This document shows, piece by piece, positions 16,454-25,021 of a stretch of DNA of 47,988 bases. The notes beneath the pieces were generated by a model. That model did no database searches and was not told the DNA's origin. It was given only the letters and a program-made list of their open reading frames with translations. Both the position numbers and the translations under genes were made by a program. Within the stretch, counting starts at the first letter, position 1; each line of letters begins with the position of its first letter. Origin of the DNA: an uncultured Clostridia bacterium (GTDB taxonomy: Bacteria; Bacillota; Clostridia; UMGS1883); the NCBI GenBank assembly GCA_934476455.1, contig CAKSNY010000021.1, forward strand, positions 1-47,988, read 5' to 3'.

Positions 16454-17392
16454 ATGGAAAGAAAAGAAATTAAAACAGCCGTTGTGTGCGGCGGAATATC
16501 TACAGAGCGCGAAATATCATTAAACAGCGGAAAGGCAGTTTATGAAGCACTTAAGGAATTCGGATATAAAGATGTAACGCTTTTTGACCTTACAAAGGAT
16601 AATCTTTCAAAGCTTTTGAGCGGAGGGTTTGAGGTTGCGTTTTTGGCGCTGCACGGTCTCGGCGGGGAGGACGGATGTATACAGGGCGCACTGGAACTTT
16701 CCGGTATTCCCTATACCGGACCCGGGGTGGAGGCAAGCGCCGTTTGTATGAACAAAATTCTTACAAAAAGGCTTATTAAGGCTGCAAATCTCCCTACAGC
16801 CGACTTTGAGGTTGTACATAAAAGTGACTATAACGAAAACACGGAAAATTCTCTTGTTGAAAAACTGGGGCTTCCCATGGTGCTTAAGGCGCCGAGGCAG
16901 GGGTCAAGCATCGGTGTGGTAATAGTTAAAACGAAAGAGGAAATGCAAGGCGCCGCAAAAGAAATATTTACATACGGCAACGAAATGCTTGCGGAAAAAT
17001 TTATAGACGGAACGGAAACAACGCTCCCCGTCATAGGTAATGACACCCCGCAAATTCTTCCGGATATAGAGATAACCTCCGAACGTGAATTTTATGACTA
17101 TAAGGCAAAATATACAAACGGGCTTTGCCACCATATAATTCCGGCAAGAATAGACGACACTTCCCGCACGGATATGAAAAAAATCGGTGAGAAGGTATAC
17201 CGCACTCTCGGATGCCGCGGAATTTCACGCGTGGACTTTATTATAGATAAACAGGGAAACCCCATGATTATGGAGGTAAATACCATCCCCGGGATGACGC
17301 AGATGAGCCTGGTTCCGGATTCCGCGCGGTATGCGGGAATGACCTTTGGCGAGCTTTGCGACAAATTGATAGGATATGCTCTTGAAAAGTAA
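16454..17392 (+). CDS. ddl: D-alanine--D-alanine ligase
   Basis: Ddl joins two D-alanines with ATP to make the D-Ala-D-Ala end of peptidoglycan precursors. The 312-residue ATP-grasp protein has the N-terminal VVCGGISTEREISLNSG, the LHGLGGEDGCIQG loop, LKAPRQGSSIGVV for nucleotide and substrate binding, and the C-terminal SRVDFIIDKQGNPMIMEVNTIPGMT with the Mg2+ ligands. The length is normal for the short DdlB-like form. It lies between a sugar aminotransferase and the initiating transferase. Most likely it is a genuine cell-wall gene captured in this locus; a role in D-amino-acid decoration of the polysaccharide is possible. Confidence 0.92.
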   Translation: MERKEIKTAVVCGGISTEREISLNSGKAVYEALKEFGYKDVTLFDLTKDNLSKLLSGGFEVAFLALHGLGGEDGCIQGALELSGIPYTGPGVEASAVCMNKILTKRLIKAANLPTADFEVVHKSDYNENTENSLVEKLGLPMVLKAPRQGSSIGVVIVKTKEEMQGAAKEIFTYGNEMLAEKFIDGTETTLPVIGNDTPQILPDIEITSEREFYDYKAKYTNGLCHHIIPARIDDTSRTDMKKIGEKVYRTLGCRGISRVDFIIDKQGNPMIMEVNTIPGMTQMSLVPDSARYAGMTFGELCDKLIGYALEK

Positions 17393-17404
17393 TGGGGGAT
17401 ACAT

Positions 17405-18136
17405 ATGGCTGTAAGAGAAGCTTTTTCAATAGAAGAAAAAATGAATAACAGCAGTGTAGATGCCTACCGTGAATTGCTCGAAAAAAGGCGCGGCAGTATT
17501 CTTGTCAAGCGTGTATTTGATTTTACAGCCGCGCTTTTAATGCTTGTGCTGCTTTCCCCCGCTATAGGCATAATTTCGCTTTTTATAAAAATTGATTCAC
17601 CCGGCGGGGTAATGTTTTTGCAGGAGCGCGTCACAAAAAACGGACGGATTTTTAAAATATATAAATTTCGGACAATGGTCAAAAACGCACAAAGTATAGG
17701 TACACAGGTAACCGTAAACCGCGACCCGCGCATAACGCGGGTGGGGCATTTTTTAAGGAAGTACAGGCTTGACGAGTTGCCGCAGCTTATAAATATAATA
17801 AAAGGCGATATGAGCTTTGTCGGCGCACGCCCCGAGGTGGCGCGGTATGTGGAGCGCTACACAGACGAAATGTTTGCCACGCTTTTGCTTCCGGCAGGTG
17901 TTACGTCACTTGCAAGTATATATTATAAGGATGAGGAAAAGCTCCTGTCAGAAACAAAAAATGTCGACGAAACGTATGTAAATGCGGTACTTCCCGAAAA
18001 AATGAAATATAATCTTGAATACATAAGAAAATTTAATTTCTTTTACGATATAAAGCTTATGTTTATGACGCTTTTTGCGGTGTGCGGTGTTTTAACGCCC
18101 AATGAAAAAGGAAATGAGGTTTCCGAAAATGTGTGA
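17405..18136 (+). CDS. Initiating sugar-phosphate transferase (undecaprenyl phosphate)
   Basis: Members of this family (WbaP, PglC and relatives) start repeat-unit synthesis by moving a sugar-1-phosphate onto undecaprenyl phosphate. The 243-residue protein has one membrane segment near residues 38-60 after KRVFDF, then FLQERVTKNGRIFKIYKFRTM, RVGHFLRKYRLDELPQLINI and GDMSFVGARPEV, the conserved catalytic and nucleotide-binding blocks. The small size fits the PglC-like minimal core rather than the five-helix WbaP form. It overlaps the next glycosyltransferase gene by 8 nt. Together with the flippase and polymerase downstream it indicates a Wzx/Wzy-type pathway. Confidence 0.93.
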   Translation: MAVREAFSIEEKMNNSSVDAYRELLEKRRGSILVKRVFDFTAALLMLVLLSPAIGIISLFIKIDSPGGVMFLQERVTKNGRIFKIYKFRTMVKNAQSIGTQVTVNRDPRITRVGHFLRKYRLDELPQLINIIKGDMSFVGARPEVARYVERYTDEMFATLLLPAGVTSLASIYYKDEEKLLSETKNVDETYVNAVLPEKMKYNLEYIRKFNFFYDIKLMFMTLFAVCGVLTPNEKGNEVSENV

Positions 18137-18878
18137 AAAAATATCGGTAATAACACCCGCATATAACTGCGGAAAGTTTATCGGTAAAACGATAGAGTCC
18201 GTGCAGGCGCAAACATACGAAAACTGGGAAATGATAATAGTTGACGATTGCTCAACCGATGATACGAAAACCGTTGTAAAAAAATATTCTGAAAGTGACC
18301 CGCGTATAAAATATTACTGCCTTAAAGAAAACTCCGGCGCCGCCGTTGCGCGCACAACGGCAATGGAAAAGGCAAGCGGGGCGTATATGGCGTTTTTGGA
18401 CAGTGACGATTTGTGGAGCAAAGAAAAGCTAAAAAAACAGCTCGATTTTATGAAAAGCAGCAATGTAAACTTTTCCTGCACCGCTTACGAACAGATAGAC
18501 GAGCAGGGAAACAGGCTTAATAAAATAATAAAAGCCCCCCAAAAAATAGATTATAACAGGCTGCTTCTCGACTGCCCCGTGGGAAATTCCACCGTTATGT
18601 ACAATGCGGAAAGGATGGGCAGGTTCACCGTTCCAAACATTCGCAAGCGCAATGACGATGCGCTGTGGCTTAAGATGCTGAAAAAAGAAAAATATATCTT
18701 CTCAATGCCTGAGGTGCTTATGCAGTACAGAATACGTAAAAATTCTATTTCAAGCAATAAGCTTAAGGTTATAAAATATCACTGGATTTTGTACCGCGAT
18801 ATAGAGCATCTGAATGTTTTCAGAAGCGCATTTCATATAGCATATTGGTGCGCCATAAAAGCACTTGGGATAAAGTGA
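18129..18878 (+). CDS. Family 2 glycosyltransferase
   Basis: This is a GT-A fold inverting glycosyltransferase, probably adding the second sugar to the lipid-linked unit. The 249-residue protein begins SVITPAYNCGKFIGKTIES, has the nucleotide-binding VDDCSTDDT, and the metal-binding block AFLDSDDLW near residue 90. The segment KRNDDALWLKML carries the later acidic residues. ATG 18129 overlaps the end of the previous gene (ATGTGTGA) with GAGG upstream; the longer frame to 18102 is less likely. It is the last gene with the host-like codon use of the 5' end. Donor and acceptor are unknown. Confidence 0.9.
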   Translation: MCEKISVITPAYNCGKFIGKTIESVQAQTYENWEMIIVDDCSTDDTKTVVKKYSESDPRIKYYCLKENSGAAVARTTAMEKASGAYMAFLDSDDLWSKEKLKKQLDFMKSSNVNFSCTAYEQIDEQGNRLNKIIKAPQKIDYNRLLLDCPVGNSTVMYNAERMGRFTVPNIRKRNDDALWLKMLKKEKYIFSMPEVLMQYRIRKNSISSNKLKVIKYHWILYRDIEHLNVFRSAFHIAYWCAIKALGIK

Positions 18879-18915
18879 GGATATTTATAAATAAAAATTT
18901 AGGAGGAGAATTCTT

Positions 18916-19710
18916 GTGAGAGTATACGAAAAAAACGTTGCTGTGATGGTAGTGTCGTTTGATGGTTATGCGGATGTTTGGGATACATTTGCCGAATGCA
19001 TAAATAAGTATTGGAAAGACAGAGTTTATAACACATACCTTATTACCAATAACATGTTGCCAAATTACGAAGATATAAAAGTAATAAAAACCGGTGAAGA
19101 AGTATCATGGAGTGCCAGGATGAGAACTGCACTTCAGTATATTAAAGAAGAGTATATTATATTATTGCTTGAAGATTACTTGGTAGATAAGGTTGTTGAT
19201 AATGATGCTGTCAAAGAAGCAGTAGAATTTGCCAAGGAAAAAGGGACTGATTATCTAAGAATTGCGCCGATTCCTAAATTAAGAGGAGCAAGCGGTTATG
19301 CAACAATTATTGATAAAATGCAGCTCTACGGTGTGAATTTGCAGGCGTCAATATGGAAAAAAGAATATTTAAGAAAGCTTCTCGGAAATGATAATTTCAG
19401 CGCATGGGAATTCGAGGCACGCCAAAAGTTTGGATCTGATGAAAGAATTGATGGGATGTGCTACGCTTCGAACAGGTATGTAATTCACTATCTGAATGGG
19501 ATAATTCAGGGAAAGTGGAATATAAAAACATTGGAACAGCTAAAAAATATTGGGATTTCGGTTCATACCGGGAACAGAAACGTAATGAAAAAATCGGAAC
19601 TGATAAGAGAAGATATAAGAAATTTTTTTTCCCATGCCATTCCACCGCAAATTATACGTATGATTAAACCGATTGCAAAGAAAATGGGATTGAAATTTGT
19701 TACAGAGTAG
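18916..19710 (+). CDS. Putative glycosyltransferase-like protein
   Basis: I do not firmly recognise this 264-residue protein. It begins NVAVMVVSFDGYADVWDTF, a strand-helix start like a GT-A domain. It has IILLLEDYLVDK near residues 76-87, with acidic residues after hydrophobic ones as in a metal-binding motif, and AWEFEARQKFGS around 158-169. No membrane segment is seen. GTG 18916 has AGGAGGAG 8 nt upstream. From this gene onward the DNA turns AT-rich, with many ATA and AGA codons, unlike the genes before it. Position among transferases supports a sugar-transfer role; this is inference. Confidence 0.55.
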   Translation: MRVYEKNVAVMVVSFDGYADVWDTFAECINKYWKDRVYNTYLITNNMLPNYEDIKVIKTGEEVSWSARMRTALQYIKEEYIILLLEDYLVDKVVDNDAVKEAVEFAKEKGTDYLRIAPIPKLRGASGYATIIDKMQLYGVNLQASIWKKEYLRKLLGNDNFSAWEFEARQKFGSDERIDGMCYASNRYVIHYLNGIIQGKWNIKTLEQLKNIGISVHTGNRNVMKKSELIREDIRNFFSHAIPPQIIRMIKPIAKKMGLKFVTE

Positions 19711-19852
19711 GAGTAATGACAGATAAAAAGAATCTATAGATATGAGGAGAAGATTCAAAGCAGTAATTGTTGCCCGCAAACATGTGATGGCACTGAACGG
19801 AGGCTGTGATAAAAGTATAATTTGGAAAATAAACGAAGAAAGTTGATGAAAT

Positions 19853-20881
19853 ATGTTTAAAGACAAAACATTGATGATTACAGGCGGAACAGGTTCGTTT
19901 GGACATGCTGTTCTGAATAGGTTTTTGAAAACCGATGTAAAGGAAATAAGAATTTTTTCACGTGATGAAAAGAAGCAGGATGATATGCGCCATTACTACA
20001 GTAATGACAAACTGAAATTTTATATCGGAGATGTTCGTGATATTTCTACAATTGAAAATGCCGTTTGCGGAGTGGACTATATTTTTCATGCTGCTGCCCT
20101 TAAACAGGTTCCATCGTGTGAGTTTTTTCCGTTGGAGGCTGTTAAAACAAACGTATTCGGTACAGAAAATGTCCTGACAGCAGCCATACATAACAACGTT
20201 AAAAATGTTGTGTGCCTTTCAACGGATAAGGCGGCATATCCGATAAATGCAATGGGAACCAGCAAGGCAATGATGGAAAAAATAATTATTGCAAAAGCAA
20301 GAAATGTCAACCCTGATAGTACAAAAATTTGCTGTACGCGATACGGAAATGTAATGTGTTCAAGAGGGTCGGTTATCCCGCTTTTCATCGATAAGATAAA
20401 GGCAGGGTTGCCGTTGACGGTGACAAACGGAGCAATGACACGTTTTATAATGAATCTCGACGAAGCAGTGGACTTGGTGATGTTTGCTTTTGAAAACGGG
20501 AGTCAGGGCGATCTATTTGTACAAAAGGCTGATGCATGTACAATTGATGTGCTTACACAGGCTATAAAAGAACTTTTTAACGTTCCGGATTATCCTACGG
20601 AAATTATAGGAATACGGCATGGAGAAAAAATGTACGAAACGTTGTTAACAAATGAGGAATGCGCACGCTCGGTTGATATGGGAAATTTTTATAGAGTATT
20701 TGCAGATAATCGTGACTTAAATTACGAAAAATATCTCTCAACAGGAAGTATAGAGAGAAATCCATTGACGGAGTTTAACTCCAACAATACTCGCCTTTTG
20801 AATGTGGAAGAAACAAAGGCAAAACTTCTTACATCGAAGCTAATCGTTGAGGAATTGACAAATTGGAAAAACGGCAATTGA
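19853..20881 (+). CDS. capE: CapE/WbjB-type UDP-GlcNAc 4,6-dehydratase, 5-epimerase
   Basis: CapE-type enzymes start UDP-L-FucNAc synthesis by dehydrating UDP-GlcNAc at C4-C6 with inversion at C5. The 342-residue short-chain dehydrogenase has TGGTGSFGHA at about 10-19 for NAD(P) binding, IFSRDEKKQDDMR, HAAALKQVPSCEFFPLEAVKTN, and STDKAAYPINAMGTSKAMMEK, where Met replaces the usual catalytic Tyr as in this family. RYGNVMCSRGSVIPLF completes the pattern. A gap of 142 nt precedes it. The CapF gene follows after 21 nt, as in capsule clusters of other bacteria. The gene looks intact. Confidence 0.93.
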   Translation: MFKDKTLMITGGTGSFGHAVLNRFLKTDVKEIRIFSRDEKKQDDMRHYYSNDKLKFYIGDVRDISTIENAVCGVDYIFHAAALKQVPSCEFFPLEAVKTNVFGTENVLTAAIHNNVKNVVCLSTDKAAYPINAMGTSKAMMEKIIIAKARNVNPDSTKICCTRYGNVMCSRGSVIPLFIDKIKAGLPLTVTNGAMTRFIMNLDEAVDLVMFAFENGSQGDLFVQKADACTIDVLTQAIKELFNVPDYPTEIIGIRHGEKMYETLLTNEECARSVDMGNFYRVFADNRDLNYEKYLSTGSIERNPLTEFNSNNTRLLNVEETKAKLLTSKLIVEELTNWKNGN

Positions 20882-20902
20882 AAATTTATAACTGAGGGAT
20901 GG

Positions 20903-21814
20903 TTGAAAAAATTGAGAATTCTTGTAACCGGAGCAGAGGGGTTCATTGGTAGAAATTTAGTGGCAGCTCTTGATAATATAAAACAAAAGAAGGATAAAAT
21001 GCACGGAGATATTGAAATTGAGGAAATTTATTGTTATGACATACATGATACAAGGGAAAAACTTGAGGAGTATTGCAAGAAGGCTGACTTTGTGTATAAC
21101 CTTGCCGGAGCGAGTCGACCGGTGGACAAGCAGGATTTTATGAAAAGTAATGCTGAGTTTGCAAATGATTTACTGTCATTGCTTGAAAAGAATAAAAATA
21201 AGTGCCCTGTAATGTTGTCAAGCTCTGTCTGGGCAACACTTGCGGGAAGATATGCTGACAGTGATTACGGAAAGACCAAGCTTTTGGGTGAAAGTATATT
21301 TTTTGAGTATGGCGATAGAAACGGCGCAGACGTGTTGGTATATCGCTTTCCCAATGTGTTTGGTAAATGGGCGCGCCCAAATTATTGCTCTGTTATAGCG
21401 ACGTTTTGTTATAATGTTGCTAATGATATGCCGATAACCGTTGATGACCCTAATATAACACTGGAACTGTTATATATTGATGATCTTGTATATGAGATGC
21501 TTCAGGCACTTAGAGGAAAGGAACAGCGCTGCGATTATAAAGAAGGTAATATAGTTCGGAATGAGTACGGCAAATATTGTTTTTGTCCCGTAACGCATAT
21601 TGTTTCACTGGGAGAAATTGTAGAATATTTGAAAACTTATAAAAAACAGCCAAGCACCGGAATTGTGCCGGAAATGGCAGAGGGATCATTTTGTAAGAAG
21701 TTGTATTCCACATACCTTTCATATTTGCCGCCACATAAAATCTTTAAGACCGAGAAATGTGGTCAGTTTAGCGTTAATATTTCCGAACCGGGGATAACCA
21801 AAGGGCAGCATTGA
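20903..21814 (+). CDS. capF: CapF/WbjC-type reductase, cut at the cupin HWHN motif by TGA
   Basis: CapF reduces the CapE product on the way to UDP-FucNAc. The 303-residue frame contains the whole reductase domain: VTGAEGFIGRNL near 8-19, VYNLAGASRPVD, LSSSVWATLAG, YGKTKLLGE and YRFPNVFGKW. It then enters the C-terminal cupin with EKCGQFSVNISEPGITKGQH and stops at TGA (21812-21814). The same frame continues after the stop with HNSKW and a full cupin to 22078. The conserved HWHN motif thus reads H-stop-H-N, a single G-to-A change of TGG. Without the zinc cupin the enzyme should lose part of its function. The start is TTG 20903 or 20912 behind GAGGG. Confidence 0.85.
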   Translation: MKKLRILVTGAEGFIGRNLVAALDNIKQKKDKMHGDIEIEEIYCYDIHDTREKLEEYCKKADFVYNLAGASRPVDKQDFMKSNAEFANDLLSLLEKNKNKCPVMLSSSVWATLAGRYADSDYGKTKLLGESIFFEYGDRNGADVLVYRFPNVFGKWARPNYCSVIATFCYNVANDMPITVDDPNITLELLYIDDLVYEMLQALRGKEQRCDYKEGNIVRNEYGKYCFCPVTHIVSLGEIVEYLKTYKKQPSTGIVPEMAEGSFCKKLYSTYLSYLPPHKIFKTEKCGQFSVNISEPGITKGQH

Positions 21815-22078
21815 CACAACAGCAAATGGGAGATATTCGTGGTCGTTTCAGGACGCGCACTGATACAACAAAGAAAAATAGGAGCTGACAGTTCGGGGAA
21901 GAAGTATCCAAAATTTGAAATTGAGGTTAGCGGTGATAAGATTACAGCAGTGAGGATGCTTCCTGGATATACGCACAATATAATAAACTTGTCATCTGAT
22001 GAAAGGCTTATTACTTTGATGTGGGCAAATGAGCGATTTGATTTTGAAAAACCTGATACGTTTTATGAAGAAGTTTAA
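21815..22078 (+). pseudogene. capF: Detached CapF cupin domain
   Basis: This is the in-frame continuation of capF after its internal TGA. It encodes about 87 residues of a small cupin: HNSKWEIFVVVSGRALI, then a variable loop, PGYTHNIINL with a metal-type histidine, and LMWANERFD before PDTFYEEV, the normal CapF C-terminus ending in TAA. An internal TTG, GTG or ATG start is possible but none has a good ribosome-binding site. It is best seen as the lost 3' part of capF unless the stop is read through. Confidence 0.8.
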
Positions 22079-22124
22079 AGTCTGCTTTAAATATGTAAAG
22101 TGTTTTTGGAAGAAAGTGAAGAAT

Positions 22125-23180
22125 ATGAAAAAAATATGCGTAATAGGTGCATTTGGTTTTGAAGAAAAGCCAACAGGCGGACAGCCGGTAAAAAGCCGAA
22201 CATTGTATTATGAGTTGGTTAACAAATACGGAACAGACTGTGTATCGTTTGTTGATACTTATAAGTGGAGAAAAAGACTCCTGAGAATGATTTGTGGTAT
22301 AATTAAAAATGCAGCTTGTGCGAATGTATTTATAATGCTTCCTGCACATAATGGTGTTAAGGTTTTTTCGAAGATGTTGTATTCACTAAAGAGAATAAAG
22401 AAGATAAAAATTTTTTATAGTGTTATAGGAGGGTGGCTCCCTGAACTGCTTGCAGAGGATAATAGATTGGTTGCAAAACTGAAAAAATTTGATGGGGTGT
22501 GGGTAGAAACATCTTCAATGAAGGATGATCTTGAGAAACTTGGATTTTGCAATGTTGATGTTGTCCGAAATTTTAAGAGATTAAAAATTTTAAAAGAGGA
22601 TACATTGTGTTTCAATGCGGAGTTACCCATAAGCGTATGCACATTTTCACGTGTAACGCAAAAAAAAGGTATTGGGGATGCGATAGCTGCTGTGTGTAAA
22701 ATAAATAAAGAGAGAGGAAGCGATGTAATAAAGCTTGACATATATGGGGAGATTGATGAGGGTTATAGAACTGATTTTTTGAAAATGGTTAGTCAGGCGA
22801 AGAATTGTGTAAGGTACATGGGCGTGGTCAAACCGGAGGACAGTGTCAACACTATTAAAAGTTATTTTGCTTTGCTTTTTCCAACACATTTTTTCACAGA
22901 GGGTATTCCAGGAACAATAATTGATGCGTATTCTGCAGGGGTGCCCGTTGTAGCCCCATTTTGGAAAAATTATTCTGATGTTCTGTTAGATAAAAAAACA
23001 GGATATGGGTACGAGTTTGGTGATGCAAACGGTCTTTACAACATTTTGTGCAGTGTAATCGCTGAACCGAAACAAATTTTGGAAATGAAAAAAACATGCC
23101 TTGAATATGCTGCAAAATATACACCGGAGGTTGCAATGGACAGAATAAATGATTTACTGGTGTTAGAAGAGGTGAATTAG
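22125..23180 (+). CDS. Family 4-like glycosyltransferase
   Basis: The protein (351 residues from ATG 22125) is a GT-B fold glycosyltransferase. The second half shows SVCTFSRVTQKKGIGDAI near 190, LDIYGEIDEGYRTDF, VRYMGVVKPEDSV, and FPTHFFTEGIPGTIIDAYSAGVPVVAP, the donor-binding block. In the usual E-x7-E pair the second acid is Asp here. An alternative ATG at 22065 would overlap capF. In related capsule loci a CapG epimerase follows capF; here this transferase does. It may add the FucNAc-type sugar, but that is a guess from position. Confidence 0.85.
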   Translation: MKKICVIGAFGFEEKPTGGQPVKSRTLYYELVNKYGTDCVSFVDTYKWRKRLLRMICGIIKNAACANVFIMLPAHNGVKVFSKMLYSLKRIKKIKIFYSVIGGWLPELLAEDNRLVAKLKKFDGVWVETSSMKDDLEKLGFCNVDVVRNFKRLKILKEDTLCFNAELPISVCTFSRVTQKKGIGDAIAAVCKINKERGSDVIKLDIYGEIDEGYRTDFLKMVSQAKNCVRYMGVVKPEDSVNTIKSYFALLFPTHFFTEGIPGTIIDAYSAGVPVVAPFWKNYSDVLLDKKTGYGYEFGDANGLYNILCSVIAEPKQILEMKKTCLEYAAKYTPEVAMDRINDLLVLEEVN

Positions 23181-23181
23181 G

Positions 23182-23862
23182 ATGGCGTTAAATATTTATA
23201 ATGTAAAAAAGTGGTACAGAATGTTTATTTGTCACTGTTTAATAATTGTGTTGGTTGGGCGATAAAGAATCAGAACAATAACGGTTCATGGAATAATTTT
23301 GGATACATTTACCCGGATAATCCGTACAGCTCAATGTGTCAGGGAGAAGGAGCGTCGCTGCTTTTAAGGGCTTATGTAAGCACAGATAACAAAATGTACC
23401 TTGACGCTGCGGAAAAAGCGATAGAATTTATGCTTAAGCCGATAGAAGAAGGCGGCACTGCAAAATATACAGAAAAAAGTCTTTATCTGTATGAATATAC
23501 GGACAAGCCAATGTGTGCTGAATGGGTGGATATTTTCAATTTTCGAGCTATATGACATATGCCTTGCAACGAATGAAAAAAAGTACCGTATTGCTCTTGA
23601 AAAAACCGTTGAAACACTTAAAAATACACTGCCGCAGTTTGATAACGGCTATTGGTCAAAATATGATTTGGGGGATATTATAACAAGCCCGTTTTATCAT
23701 AAGCTGCACATTGCGCAGCTGGAGGCTTTGGGAAAAACCTTTAACGATCCGGCGTTTTGGGAATATAAGAAAAAATTTGAAGCCTATCAAGCTAATAAAA
23801 TAAATTACTGCAGAGCGTTTGTAAAAAAGGCTTGGCAAAAGATTAGGGAGAAAAACACGTAG
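23182..23862 (+). pseudogene. Decayed D-glucuronyl C5-epimerase-like gene
   Basis: Pieces of one protein lie in three frames. ATG 23182 begins MALNIYNVKKWYRM and soon stops. The frame from about 23211 to 23555 holds WAIKNQNNNGSWNNF, SMCQGEGASLLLRAY and EGGTAKYTEKSLYLYEYTD. The frame from about 23508 to 23862 continues with VLNGWIFSIFELYD and DLGDIITSPFYHKLHIAQL. The two large pieces join if one base is removed in ATGTGTG near 23513, giving PMVLNGW. The part expected between the first 14 residues and the alpha-helical barrel is missing. The pattern fits glucuronyl C5-epimerase C-terminal domains, which convert glucuronate to iduronate in polymers. Two lesions argue for a true pseudogene. Confidence 0.7.
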
Positions 23863-23930
23863 TTTCCGATGTTCAGGTTTTGCACAGTATGGTCTGCTGA
23901 TTAAAATGAAACAGTGAGGTAAATAATAAG

Positions 23931-25019
23931 ATGAGAATTTTTCAGATAATACCCGATATGTTTTTTGGCGGAGCAGAGATAATGCTTGAAAATTTAACAT
24001 ATGCACTGAGGAAAAAAGGAGAAGATGTTACAGTAGTTGTGCTTTTTAATAAAGTAACACCTATATCTAAGCGGTTGGTAGAAAACGGGGTGCGCGTTAT
24101 TTTCCTTGATAAAAAACCCGGGCTTGATATTTCGCAAATAGGAAAACTTATAAAGCTTTTTAAGGCTGAAAAGCCCGACGTTGTACATACACACAGACAT
24201 TGTACAATTTACGCAATGCCGGCTGCAATATTGTGCGGAATAAAAGCTAAAATACATACTGTACATAACATTGCCGTTAAGGAAAACATTAAAATTCATC
24301 GTATTTTTAACAGAGTGTTTTTCAGATGCTTTGGGGCTGTGCCTGTGGCGCTGAGCAAAAATATACAGCATACGATAAAAGAGGAGTATAGCATTGCAGA
24401 GGAAAAAATACCGGTGATTTTTAACGGTATTGTAATGGACGAATTTAAACACAAAGAAAACCAAAAACTGCATAATCCGATAAGGCTGATACATGTGGGA
24501 AGATTTACGGAGCAGAAGAACCATAAAACAATTGTGGATGCAACAGTGCTGCTGCATAAAAAGTACCAAAATATTGAACTGTCATTTTGGGGGACGGGGG
24601 AATTAAAAAACGAAATTGAGAGTTATATTGCTAAAAACAGTGCCGACGGTTATATTTTTATCAAAGGCACAACCGATGCGGTAAATGATAAACTGCGTGA
24701 ATCGGACATATTTCTGCTTCCGTCTGTTTATGAAGGAGTGCCGATTACCGTTATTGAAGCAATGGCAACCGGTATACCTATGGTAACAACCCCTGTTGGT
24801 GGAATACCCGATATGGTAAGTGATAATGTTGATGTGCTGTTTGCACAAAATACGCCCGAAAGCATCGCACAAAGAATTGAAGAACTGATTTTAAGTGAGG
24901 ATTTGCGTAATAAGCTTTCAAAAAACGGACTGAAAAATTCGGTAAGATTTTCGGCAGAGGTAATGGCGGAAAACTATATCAATGTGTATAGGAAAGCAGT
25001 CTATTCAGGGGAAAAATAA
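23931..25019 (+). CDS. Family 4 glycosyltransferase
   Basis: This intact 362-residue GT-B protein carries an N-terminal acceptor domain with PDMFFGGAEIMLENLTYALRKKG near 8-30 and HTHRHCTIYAMPAAILCGIK. A C-terminal donor domain has HVGRFTEQKNHKTIVDA, SFWGTGELKNEI and LPSVYEGVPITVIEAMATGIPMV, which contains the E-x7-E pair. It resembles capsule transferases of the EpsF/WcaL type. GAGGT precedes ATG 23931. It overlaps nothing and lies 2 nt before the polymerase gene, suggesting joint translation. The sugar added is unknown. Confidence 0.92.
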   Translation: MRIFQIIPDMFFGGAEIMLENLTYALRKKGEDVTVVVLFNKVTPISKRLVENGVRVIFLDKKPGLDISQIGKLIKLFKAEKPDVVHTHRHCTIYAMPAAILCGIKAKIHTVHNIAVKENIKIHRIFNRVFFRCFGAVPVALSKNIQHTIKEEYSIAEEKIPVIFNGIVMDEFKHKENQKLHNPIRLIHVGRFTEQKNHKTIVDATVLLHKKYQNIELSFWGTGELKNEIESYIAKNSADGYIFIKGTTDAVNDKLRESDIFLLPSVYEGVPITVIEAMATGIPMVTTPVGGIPDMVSDNVDVLFAQNTPESIAQRIEELILSEDLRNKLSKNGLKNSVRFSAEVMAENYINVYRKAVYSGEK

Positions 25020-25021
25020 TT

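Noticed and set aside
19741..19845. 34-codon frame between the GT-like gene and capE
   Set aside because: It has no clear ribosome-binding site and no recognisable motif; it may be a remnant but cannot be supported as a gene.
21812..21814. Genome-wide reassignment of TGA to tryptophan
   Set aside because: TGA ends other intact genes, for example wecB at 9221 and the sugar-phosphate transferase at 18134-18136, and all other genes read correctly with the standard code.
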